Assembly: GCA_019307165.1 (NCBI GenBank)
Contig: JAFDKD010000188.1
Coordinates: forward strand, 1-6,336
Reading direction: 5' to 3'
DNA: 6,336 nucleotides
Source of the DNA: Deltaproteobacteria bacterium
GTDB lineage: Bacteria; Desulfobacterota; DSM-4660; Desulfatiglandales; Desulfatiglandaceae
Position 1 is the first letter of the stretch. Each line of letters begins with the position of its first letter. The position numbers were made by a program, and so were the translations under genes. Below, one piece after another: positions 1-5,262 of the stretch. Below the pieces are notes generated by a model, which was not told the origin of the DNA, made no database searches, and saw only the letters and a list, made by a program, of their open reading frames with translations.

Positions 1-595
1 GACCTTCCACTGCCTGCCCTTCGGGGAAGGATGCTTCCAGCACCAGCAGATCCGCGCCCGTCGAAAGATCGCCAAGCGCCTGGCAATAGCCTGTGTCCCC
101 GGAAAAAACCACGCTGCGTCCTTCACGATCCGTCAAGCGGTAGGCCAAGCTATGGGGCGTGTGAACGACGGGTGATGTTACGACGGTAAAATCCCCGTAT
201 TCGGTTTCAAGTTTTTCCGTCAAGGCGAATTCATGGACCTTCATGAGTTCGGGCGGAAGCGTCAGCCAGTCGCCCCAGGCGTTTTGCAGCCTGCCGATAA
301 ACGCATTCAAGCCAATGGCACCGGCAATAACCACCGTCGCTCTGTGCCGAAGCACGTCCGGATTCCGAGTGGCGAATAAAAAATGTACCAGGTCACCCGT
401 GTGGTCAGGATGAAAATGCGTCAAAAAAATATGCCGAAGCGTTTCATGGCGGATGCCGACCCGGGTCATCTGGCGCAGGGTTCCCGGGCCCAGGTCCAGC
501 ACCACGGGCCCGTTTTGCAACCATACGACCAGCGAAGGTGAGGATCGGTCCCTCAATGGGACTGCCGTTCCGGAGCCGAGAACCGTAAGGCGCAT
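1..595 (-). CDS. Metallo-beta-lactamase fold hydrolase, RNase Z-like (C-terminus cut by window edge)
   Basis: A minus-strand frame opens with ATG at 595-593 and stays open to position 1, giving 198 complete codons; the C-terminus lies outside the window. The protein begins MRLTVLGSGTAVPLRDRSSP, the usual first strand and Gly-rich turn of the family. The metal-binding motif THFHPDH is present (H60, H62, D64, H65), followed by a later histidine in PVVHTPHS (H145) and SGDTGY with the bridging aspartate D167. These residues would bind two metal ions, usually zinc, in a cytoplasmic hydrolase. A strong Shine-Dalgarno (AAGGAGG, 604-610) lies 8 nt before the ATG and supports the start. The family includes tRNA 3'-processing RNase Z, arylsulfatase-like and phosphodiesterase enzymes; the exact substrate cannot be assigned. 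It is transcribed divergently from sat across a long spacer, so a shared role is not implied. Codon use is more mixed than in sat and aprBA. Confidence 0.9.
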   Translation of the reverse strand, partial: MRLTVLGSGTAVPLRDRSSPSLVVWLQNGPVVLDLGPGTLRQMTRVGIRHETLRHIFLTHFHPDHTGDLVHFLFATRNPDVLRHRATVVIAGAIGLNAFIGRLQNAWGDWLTLPPELMKVHEFALTEKLETEYGDFTVVTSPVVHTPHSLAYRLTDREGRSVVFSGDTGYCQALGDLSTGADLLVLEASFPEGQAVEG

Positions 596-938
596 GTCGT
601 TGGCCTCCTTCAACGGATGTTGACGCATAGGTGTAAAGATCCGGGCCCAGAGGACCAGGTTTTGCAGATGGAATAAAATATGTCCGGGGCGGCCTTCGCT
701 CCCCCGGGGCCGACCGCAGTTTCTCCCTCACAGGAGCACCCGCGCCCGGTAGTTCTATACGCTGAAACGGTCTGCCGCGTCAATGTCGAGGCCGGAACCC
801 AAAAATGACCAGAGGTCGGAAGACGGATGTCAGAGGGCACAAGCCTGATATCGAAAGCAAGCGTAGGGAGCAGGCAGACCTGGTTTGGTCTTCATTTGTG
901 TAGTCGCAAAAGACTGAAGGTAACCGGTGACAACGCGA

Positions 939-970
939 AACCCTGAATCTTTAACCCGGAACCCTCAATC
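939..970. repeat. Degenerate short direct repeat (AACCCTnAATC)
   Basis: AACCCTGAATC (939-949) recurs as AACCCTCAATC (960-970), 10 of 11 bases identical with a 21-bp period, and TTAACCCGG (951-959) lies between them. This is a low-complexity, decayed-looking intergenic repeat. No function is assigned. Confidence 0.45.
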
Positions 971-981
971 CGAAACGGCAT

Positions 982-1017
982 CGGTTCTTTAATGGAAAGA
1001 GGCCGACCAAGAAACCG
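982..1017. other. Imperfect hairpin in the sat upstream spacer
   Basis: CGGTTCTT (982-989) pairs with AAGAAACCG (1009-1017) through an 8-bp stem with one bulged base and a 19-nt loop. A short T-run (GCTGTTTT) follows on the plus strand, so it might end a plus-strand small transcript. The loop is large and the T-run weak; the call is tentative. Confidence 0.25.
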
Positions 1018-1078
1018 GCTGTTTTCGAATAAGCGAAATAATTTTAATAATATCAATTAGATATAGTTGAATCTCATC

Positions 1079-1099
1079 TTTGTGGAATAGTTTGTGAAA
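1079..1099 (+). promoter_or_regulatory. Tandem TTTGTGRAA boxes upstream of the sat promoter
   Basis: TTTGTGGAA (1079-1087) and TTTGTGAAA (1091-1099) are direct repeats with 8 of 9 bases identical and a 12-bp period, placed about 50-70 bp upstream of the sat -35 box. Each resembles one half (TTGTGAA) of the palindromic Rex-type operator known from Desulfovibrio, but the inverted second half (TTCACAA) is absent. The site is a candidate regulator-binding element only. Confidence 0.25.
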
Positions 1100-1148
1100 A
1101 AACCCGACGTTTTTGCCTTGATCCCGTCGATTTTCATGCGTTTTTTTG

Positions 1149-1176
1149 TTGACAGTCCTAGAAAATTATATATAAA
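1149..1176 (+). promoter_or_regulatory. Sigma-70-type promoter for sat
   Basis: A perfect -35 hexamer TTGACA (1149-1154) is followed after 16 bp by TATAAA (1171-1176), inside an AT-rich stretch. Initiation would fall near 1183 and leave a leader of about 110 nt before sat. It is the best promoter match in the spacer. The -10 could shift slightly because the region is TATA-repetitive. Confidence 0.7.
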
Positions 1177-1200
1177 GAGGAGCTTGTTCCAAAAAGCACA

Positions 1201-1275
1201 ATGTCGGGGCTATCGGATTTCGAATACCTGTTCGCAACCGTTAAAAGTCCATATTTTATGAGAGAGACAGACTAA
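1201..1275 (+). CDS. Possible 24-codon leader ORF upstream of sat (speculative)
   Basis: An ATG at 1201 opens a frame of 24 codons ending in TAA at 1273-1275, just before the sat Shine-Dalgarno (1281-1285) and 17 nt before the sat ATG. The peptide starts MSGLSDFEYLF and ends MRETD. It fits almost exactly between the predicted transcription start (about 1183) and the sat ribosome binding site, the geometry of a leader peptide or translational coupler. Against it: no good Shine-Dalgarno sits at proper spacing (GAGGAG at 1177-1182 is too far upstream and probably untranscribed), it has no run of one amino acid typical of attenuation peptides, and an open frame this short is common by chance. I do not recognise the peptide. 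Confidence 0.2.
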   Translation: MSGLSDFEYLFATVKSPYFMRETD

Positions 1276-1292
1276 AAAAAGGAGGAACATCA

Positions 1293-2510
1293 ATGTCAGA
1301 ACTTATTGTACCCCATGGTAAAGAAGAAAAGCTGATCCCGCTCCTGCTGGAGGGCAGCGAGCTGGCGGCGGAGGTTGAAAGGGCCAAGGGCCTCAAGCAG
1401 ATCCGGATCACCTCCCGTGAGGCATCGGACCTCATCATGATGGGCATCGGGGCCTTTACTCCGTTGACCGGGTTCATGGGCAAGGCCGACTGGCAGGGCG
1501 TGTGCGACAAATTCCTGATGGCGGACGGGACATTCTGGCCGATTCCCATCACCCTTTCCACCGACGACGAAGACGTCAAAGAGGGCGACGATCTGGCGCT
1601 GGTGGACGAGGAGACCGGCACCACCATCGCCACCATCAACGTCACCGAGAAATACACCATTGACAAGGAACACGAGTGCAAGACCGTTTTCACCACCACG
1701 GATGCGGCGCACCCGGGTGTGGAGAAGGTCATGGCCCAGGGCAAGTACAACCTGGCCGGTCCCGTCAAGGTCCTCAGCGAGAGCTACTACCCCGAGCAGT
1801 TCAAGGATCTCTACCAACGGCCGGCCGAATCCCGGAAGATCTTCGACGAAATGGGGTGGAAGCGGGTGGCCGCCCTGCAGCTCCGCAACCCCATGCACAG
1901 CTCTCACGAGTTCCTGGCCAAGATCGCCGTCGAGGTCATGGACGGGGTCTACATCCACCAGCTGGTTGGAAAGCTGAAGGCCGGGGACATTCCCGCCGAC
2001 GTCCGCGTCAATGCCATCAGCACCCTCGTGGACAACTACTTCGTGAAAGGCACCGTGGTGCAGGGCGGATATCCCATGGAGATGCGCTACGCGGGACCCA
2101 GGGAAGGCCTGCTCCACGCCGTCTTTCGTCAGAACTACGGGTGCAGCCACATGATCATCGGCCGCGACCACGCCGGCGTGGGAGACTACTATGGGCCGTT
2201 TGACGCCCAGAAGATCTTCGACGAGATCCCGGAAGGCGGGCTCAAGTGCCAGAACCTCAACATCGACTGGACCTTCTACTGCTACAAATGCGGCGGCATG
2301 GCCTCCATGAAGACCTGCCCCCACGGCAAGGAAGACCGCATGCTTCTGTCAGGCACCATCGTGAGGAAGACCCTGTCCGAAGGCGGTGATCTGCCCGCCG
2401 AGTTCTCCCGGCCGGAAGTCGCCAAAATCCTACAGGAGTATTATCAGGGTCTGGAAGAGAAGGTGGAGATCAAGCTGCACGGCGCCGCCACAGGCGATGT
2501 GAAAAAATAG
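1293..2510 (+). CDS. sat: ATP sulfurylase (sulfate adenylyltransferase), dissimilatory type
   Basis: This cytoplasmic enzyme catalyses sulfate + ATP = APS + pyrophosphate, the activation step of sulfate reduction. The 405-residue protein carries the nucleotide-binding motif QLRNPMHSSHE (residues 196-206), a variant of the QxRNPxHxxH signature, then GRDHAGVGDYYGPFDA starting at G290. A cysteine cluster Cx2Cx8CxH follows (C330, C333, C342, H344), matching the zinc site of prokaryotic homomeric ATP sulfurylases, and then the LSGTIVR motif. It has no kinase or GTPase domain, so it is the single-subunit type rather than assimilatory CysDN. The length is slightly below the roughly 420-450 usual in sulfate reducers. 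The start is set by GGAGG (1281-1285), 7 nt before ATG. Codons are strongly C/G-ending, consistent with high expression. A promoter precedes it and a terminator follows it, so it appears to be its own transcription unit, immediately upstream of aprBA. Confidence 0.97.
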   Translation: MSELIVPHGKEEKLIPLLLEGSELAAEVERAKGLKQIRITSREASDLIMMGIGAFTPLTGFMGKADWQGVCDKFLMADGTFWPIPITLSTDDEDVKEGDDLALVDEETGTTIATINVTEKYTIDKEHECKTVFTTTDAAHPGVEKVMAQGKYNLAGPVKVLSESYYPEQFKDLYQRPAESRKIFDEMGWKRVAALQLRNPMHSSHEFLAKIAVEVMDGVYIHQLVGKLKAGDIPADVRVNAISTLVDNYFVKGTVVQGGYPMEMRYAGPREGLLHAVFRQNYGCSHMIIGRDHAGVGDYYGPFDAQKIFDEIPEGGLKCQNLNIDWTFYCYKCGGMASMKTCPHGKEDRMLLSGTIVRKTLSEGGDLPAEFSRPEVAKILQEYYQGLEEKVEIKLHGAATGDVKK

Positions 2511-2514
2511 TCTC

Positions 2515-2547
2515 AAAGAGCCGTTCCGTTGCCGGAAACGGCTCTTT
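2515..2547 (+). terminator. Intrinsic terminator after sat
   Basis: AAAGAGCCGTTCCG (2515-2528) pairs with CGGAAACGGCTCTTT (2533-2547) around a TTGC loop, a 14-bp stem with one bulged A. The stem starts 4 nt after the sat stop codon. The T-run is short (TTT in the 3' arm, then AAT), so some read-through into aprBA is possible. Confidence 0.75.
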
Positions 2548-2574
2548 AATGCGTAGATCATTTACGAATATAAA
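2546..2574 (+). promoter_or_regulatory. Weak candidate promoter for aprBA
   Basis: TATAAA (2569-2574) is a reasonable -10 box, but the hexamer 17 bp upstream (TTAATG, 2546-2551) is a poor -35 and overlaps the end of the sat terminator. If used, it would give a leader of about 90 nt before aprB. Recorded because a terminator separates sat from aprB, so aprBA probably needs its own promoter. Confidence 0.25.
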
Positions 2575-2591
2575 TGAGACCCGATCAACAG

Positions 2592-2600
2592 AAAGGAGGT
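2592..2600 (+). promoter_or_regulatory. Orphan Shine-Dalgarno-like sequence in the aprB leader
   Basis: AAAGGAGGT (2592-2600) is a near-perfect anti-16S match but lies 73 nt before the aprB ATG. No usable start codon follows at normal spacing: the nearby GTG overlaps it and runs into TAA within three codons. aprB has its own Shine-Dalgarno at 2661-2667. It may be a ribosome-docking or mRNA-stabilising site, or a remnant of a lost small ORF. Confidence 0.4.
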
Positions 2601-2673
2601 GTTTTAAGCAGAGTCTTTTTAGTGAAAAATGGCGTATTATGAAGACTGAATTGACAATTTAGGAGGTATTATA

Positions 2674-3108
2674 ATGCCAAGTTTCGTATACGTAGAAAAG
2701 TGCGACGGTTGTAAAGGGCAGGACAGGACGGCTTGCATGTATATATGCCCCAACGACCTCATTGTTTTGGACATGGAAAAGATGAAGGCATACAACCGTG
2801 ATCCCTCCATGTGCTGGGAGTGCCAGTGCTGCGTCAAGATCTGCCCGCAGCAGGCCATGGACGTTCGCGGCTACGCGGACTTCATCCCCCTGGGAGCCAG
2901 CTGCGTTCCGTTGCGCGGTTCCGAGGACATTATGTGGACGGTTAAGTTCCGCGACGGCAGCATCAAGCGGTTCAAGTTCCCCATCCGGACCACAGAGGAA
3001 GGAACTGCGGATCCGTTGGGCGGCTACGCCACCCATGACGACCTGAGCAGCCAGGCCCTGGCGACCGAACCCGAGTCACTGGGACTTGACGCAGTTCCCA
3101 CAATATAA
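2674..3108 (+). CDS. aprB: Adenylylsulfate (APS) reductase beta subunit, two-[4Fe-4S] ferredoxin type
   Basis: AprB is the electron-transfer subunit of the cytoplasmic APS reductase and relays electrons to the FAD of AprA. The 144-residue protein shows eight cluster ligands in the family pattern: C10, C13 and C21 with C57 for one [4Fe-4S] centre, and C25, C47, C50 and C53 for the other. W48 sits in CWEC; the equivalent Trp in the Archaeoglobus enzyme (B48) bridges FAD and the proximal cluster. The middle region (LRGSEDIMWTVKFRDG, then FKFPIRTT) is the conserved beta segment, followed by a tail that embraces AprA. The tail is shorter than in Desulfovibrio and resembles Archaeoglobus. One oddity is CQCC, where C52 adds a ninth nearby cysteine next to ligand C53. 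The start is fixed by AGGAGGT (2661-2667), 6 nt before ATG. aprA follows after 16 nt. Confidence 0.97.
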   Translation: MPSFVYVEKCDGCKGQDRTACMYICPNDLIVLDMEKMKAYNRDPSMCWECQCCVKICPQQAMDVRGYADFIPLGASCVPLRGSEDIMWTVKFRDGSIKRFKFPIRTTEEGTADPLGGYATHDDLSSQALATEPESLGLDAVPTI

Positions 3109-3115
3109 AGGAGGT
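3108..3115 (+). promoter_or_regulatory. Shine-Dalgarno of aprA overlapping the aprB stop codon
   Basis: AAGGAGGT (3108-3115) begins on the last base of the aprB TAA (3106-3108) and lies 9 nt before ATG 3125. This decides the aprA start: the in-frame upstream ATG at 3086 lies inside aprB, has no ribosome binding site and would add 13 non-conserved residues. The arrangement suggests translational coupling and matched subunit output. Confidence 0.85.
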
Positions 3116-3124
3116 ATAATAGAC

Positions 3125-5008
3125 ATGGCAAATTATGAAACAGTAGAAGTAAGTACCGACCTCCTGATCGTCGGTGGGGGATTCGCAGCGTGCGGCGTTG
3201 CAACGGAAGCCGCCTACTGGGCCAAGAAAAACGGCCTCAAGGTCACCCTGGTGGACAAGGCGGCTGTGGACAGGAGCGGCGCCGTGGCCATGGGACTTTC
3301 GGCCATCAACCAGTACGTGGGCATCCGTGACGGCGACAACACCGTCGAGGATTATGTCCGCTACGTCCGGCAGGACCTCATGGGCGTGTCCAGGGAAGAC
3401 GTGGTTTACAACATCGCCCGTCACGTGGACTCCAGCGTGCATCTTTTCGAGAAGTGGGGCCTCAAGATCTGGACGGACGAAGAAGGCAAGTACGTGCACG
3501 AAGGCCGCTGGCAACTCATGATCAACGGCGAGTCCTATAAGATCCTCATCGCGGAAGCCGCGAAGAACGCCATCGCGGATGCGGGCGGCGAGATTTTCGA
3601 GCGGATCTTCATTGTCGAGCCCCTGGTCGAGAACAACAAGGTCGTGGGCGCCGTGGGTTTCAGCACCCGTGAAGAGAAGTTCTATGTGTTCAAGGCCAAG
3701 GCGGTTGTCTGCACCATGGGCGGCGCCGTGCACGTGTTCCGGCCCAGGTCGGTCGGCGAGGGTTTCGGCCGCTCCTGGTATCCGCCTTTCAACACCGGTT
3801 CCAGCGCCTATTTTACCATCAAGGCCGGCGCCGAGATGACCTGTCAGGAAGTGCGTTTCATCCCGGTCCGGTTCAAGGACGCATACGGCCCCGTGGGCGC
3901 GTGGTTCCTGCTTTTTAAATCCCGTGCCACCAGCGCCGTGGGCGGCGAGTACATGGTCGTCCGGAAAGCGGAGCTGGATAACTGGAAGCCTTACGGCCTG
4001 GCCAAACCCATCCCGGCCAACCTGAGAAACTACCTCGGCATGCTGGACATCGACGCGGGCTATGGTCCCCTGTACATGGAGACCGACGAGGCCATTCAGA
4101 AGATCGCCGATGAACACAAGGATGACCCGAAGGCCTTCAAGAAGATAATGAAGGAACTGGAGGCCGAGGCATGGGAAGATTTCCTGGATATGACCATTTC
4201 CCAGGCCCACCTCTGGGCGGCCCAGAACATCAAGCCCGAAGAAAAACACTCCGAGATCGCCGCGTGCGAGCCCTACTTCATCGGCTCCCACTCCGGCGCC
4301 TCCGGTGCCTGGGTGAGCGGCCCCGAAGACATGGATACTCCCTACAAGTGGGGCTACGCCAACATGACCACGGTGGAAGGCCTGTTTGCGGCGGGTGACG
4401 CATCCGGCGCTTCCAGCCACAAGTTCTCCTCCGGCTCCCACGCCGAGGGTCGGATCGCCGGTAAGGCGGCCATCCAGTACATCGTGGAAAAGGGCGCCGA
4501 GCCCGCTCTGGATGCTGGGAAAGTGGATGCCCTGAAGGCGACCATTCTGGCGCCTTTGGACCGTTACGAGGAGTTCAAGGGCTTGACCACTGACCCCGAG
4601 ATCAACCCCAACTACCTGCTGTGGCGGCAGTTCATGGATCGTCTCCAGAAGATCATGGACGAGTACGCCGGCGGCGTGACCGCTGCCTTCAAGACCAGCA
4701 AGGCGAACCTGGAAAGGGGCATGGAGTTGTTCGTGTTCCTGAAAGAGGATTCCGAGAAGCTGGCCGCCGAGGATGTCTACGGCCTGGAGCGCATCTGGGA
4801 GAACATCCACCGGATGTGGCAGGGCGACGCCCATATCCGCACCATGCTCTTCCGCGAGGAGACACGGTGGCCGGGCTACTACTTCCGGTCGGACACCCCC
4901 AAGATGGACAACGACAACTGGCTGTGCTTCGTCAACTGCACCTACAAGCCGGATTCCGACGAGTGGGAGTTGACCAAAAAGGACATCTGGACCATCCCGG
5001 GCGTCTAA
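3125..5008 (+). CDS. aprA: Adenylylsulfate (APS) reductase alpha subunit, FAD-containing
   Basis: AprA is the catalytic flavoprotein that reduces APS to sulfite and AMP at an FAD, in a cytoplasmic complex with AprB; the fold belongs to the fumarate reductase/succinate dehydrogenase flavoprotein superfamily. From ATG 3125 it has 627 residues, a little short against roughly 640-665 in known enzymes. The N-terminus carries the FAD-binding DLLIVGGGFAACG (12-24), then VDKAAVDRSGAVAMGLSAIN. Residues matching the Archaeoglobus active site are all present: N62, E126 and Q130 (in EGRWQLMINGES), W218 (RSWYPPF), R249 (VRFKDAYGPVGAWF) and H389 (GSHSG). The second FAD contact region GLFAAGDASGASSHKFSSGS and the C-terminal ETRWPGYYFR are also typical. 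It is coupled to aprB and ends in a strong terminator. A loop at 399-417 looks shorter than in relatives. Codons are strongly C/G-ending, as expected for a highly expressed enzyme. Confidence 0.97.
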   Translation: MANYETVEVSTDLLIVGGGFAACGVATEAAYWAKKNGLKVTLVDKAAVDRSGAVAMGLSAINQYVGIRDGDNTVEDYVRYVRQDLMGVSREDVVYNIARHVDSSVHLFEKWGLKIWTDEEGKYVHEGRWQLMINGESYKILIAEAAKNAIADAGGEIFERIFIVEPLVENNKVVGAVGFSTREEKFYVFKAKAVVCTMGGAVHVFRPRSVGEGFGRSWYPPFNTGSSAYFTIKAGAEMTCQEVRFIPVRFKDAYGPVGAWFLLFKSRATSAVGGEYMVVRKAELDNWKPYGLAKPIPANLRNYLGMLDIDAGYGPLYMETDEAIQKIADEHKDDPKAFKKIMKELEAEAWEDFLDMTISQAHLWAAQNIKPEEKHSEIAACEPYFIGSHSGASGAWVSGPEDMDTPYKWGYANMTTVEGLFAAGDASGASSHKFSSGSHAEGRIAGKAAIQYIVEKGAEPALDAGKVDALKATILAPLDRYEEFKGLTTDPEINPNYLLWRQFMDRLQKIMDEYAGGVTAAFKTSKANLERGMELFVFLKEDSEKLAAEDVYGLERIWENIHRMWQGDAHIRTMLFREETRWPGYYFRSDTPKMDNDNWLCFVNCTYKPDSDEWELTKKDIWTIPGV

Positions 5009-5028
5009 TTGATTAACCTTAACCGAAC

Positions 5029-5062
5029 ATGCTCCAGGCGCCGAATCGGGTGCCTGGAGCAT
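5029..5062 (+). terminator. Intrinsic terminator after aprBA
   Basis: ATGCTCCAGGCGCC (5029-5042) pairs with GGTGCCTGGAGCAT (5049-5062), a 14-bp stem with one G-U pair around the loop GAATCG, followed by TTTCGTTA and a (TA)n run at 5068-5080. It begins 20 nt after the aprA stop and should end the aprBA transcript before qmoA. Confidence 0.85.
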
Positions 5063-5124
5063 TTCGTTATATATATATAAGGATAGGGTCGCTCATGCGG
5101 CGGTATGATTCGGCATGGGTTCGG

Positions 5125-5196
5125 AGCGCATTTGATCCATGTCCATTTTCAGTATCGGCGGCGCTGCGATGAAAATGGATATTGACGAAATGCGCT
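5125..5196. repeat. Two-tier inverted repeat between aprA and qmoA
   Basis: An outer pair AGCGCATTT (5125-5133) with AAATGCGCT (5188-5196), 9 perfect bp, encloses an inner pair TCCATTTTCA (5142-5151) with TGAAAATGGA (5170-5179), 10 perfect bp, which extends to 13 bp with one G-U at 5139-5151 and 5170-5182. The tiers are separated by short internal loops (5134-5138 and 5183-5187), and the apical 18 nt can add the pair TCG/CGA. The 3' arm runs into TTTTT (5196-5200). It may act as a second terminator or attenuator, a regulator site overlapping the qmoA promoter, or a dispersed repeat element. Confidence 0.7.
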
Positions 5197-5210
5197 TTTT
5201 GTAATATGAG
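5182..5210 (+). promoter_or_regulatory. Candidate sigma-70-type promoter for qmoA
   Basis: TTGACG (5182-5187) and TATGAG (5205-5210) are separated by 17 bp, giving 5/6 and 4/6 matches to consensus. Initiation would fall near 5217, about 45 nt before the qmoA ATG. The -35 box lies inside the 3' side of the two-tier inverted repeat, so any protein or structure there could control it. Confidence 0.4.
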
Positions 5211-5262
5211 GGCAGTCGAAAATCCTAACCCTACGCTAAACATTTTCATCCTGGAGGAAACA

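Larger units (their letters stand above)
596..1148. other. Long divergent intergenic spacer without a recognisable gene
   Basis: This stretch separates the minus-strand hydrolase from the sat promoter. Short open frames on the minus strand (for example 610-840) have no recognisable motif and no ribosome binding site, and are not called. I see no tRNA or rRNA, and no signal recognition particle or tmRNA signature. It contains a GC-rich hairpin (CCGGGG 684-689 with CCCCGG 702-707), a long-range 8-bp inverted repeat (770-777 with 873-880), degenerate AACCCTnAATC repeats (939-970), a bulged hairpin (982-989 with 1009-1017) and, from about 1030, an AT-rich segment leading to the sat promoter. A small RNA is possible but unproven. 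Confidence 0.6.

Noticed and set aside
444..840. Minus-strand frames at 444-731 and 610-840 as small genes
   Set aside because: The first overlaps the 5' part of the hydrolase in another frame; the second has no ribosome binding site, no motif and unusual composition.
1296..2324. A 342-codon open frame on the minus strand opposite sat
   Set aside because: It is a shadow of sat caused by the codon bias; the product is low-complexity and matches no family I know.
2629..2649. Six-codon ORF (MAYYED) before aprB
   Set aside because: It is too short, has no Shine-Dalgarno at proper spacing and ends before the aprB ribosome binding site; chance explains it.
2651..2675. TTGACA followed by TATAAT just before aprB as a promoter
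   Set aside because: The spacer is only 13 bp and the -10 overlaps the start codon, so it could not yield a transcript carrying the aprB ribosome binding site.
3086..3124. Upstream in-frame ATG as the aprA start
   Set aside because: It lies within the aprB 3' end, lacks a Shine-Dalgarno and adds non-conserved residues; ATG 3125 has a perfect site at 3108-3115.
2972..5062. A 696-codon open frame on the minus strand opposite aprA
   Set aside because: It mirrors the full length of aprA, which is strongly supported by motifs; long antisense frames are expected opposite C/G-ending codons. Its translation is His/Gly/Val-rich with no recognisable domain, and it spans the terminator and the aprB end.
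5067..5249. A 60-codon minus-strand frame in the aprA-qmoA spacer
   Set aside because: No Shine-Dalgarno precedes its ATG and it runs through the inverted repeat; it looks like chance.
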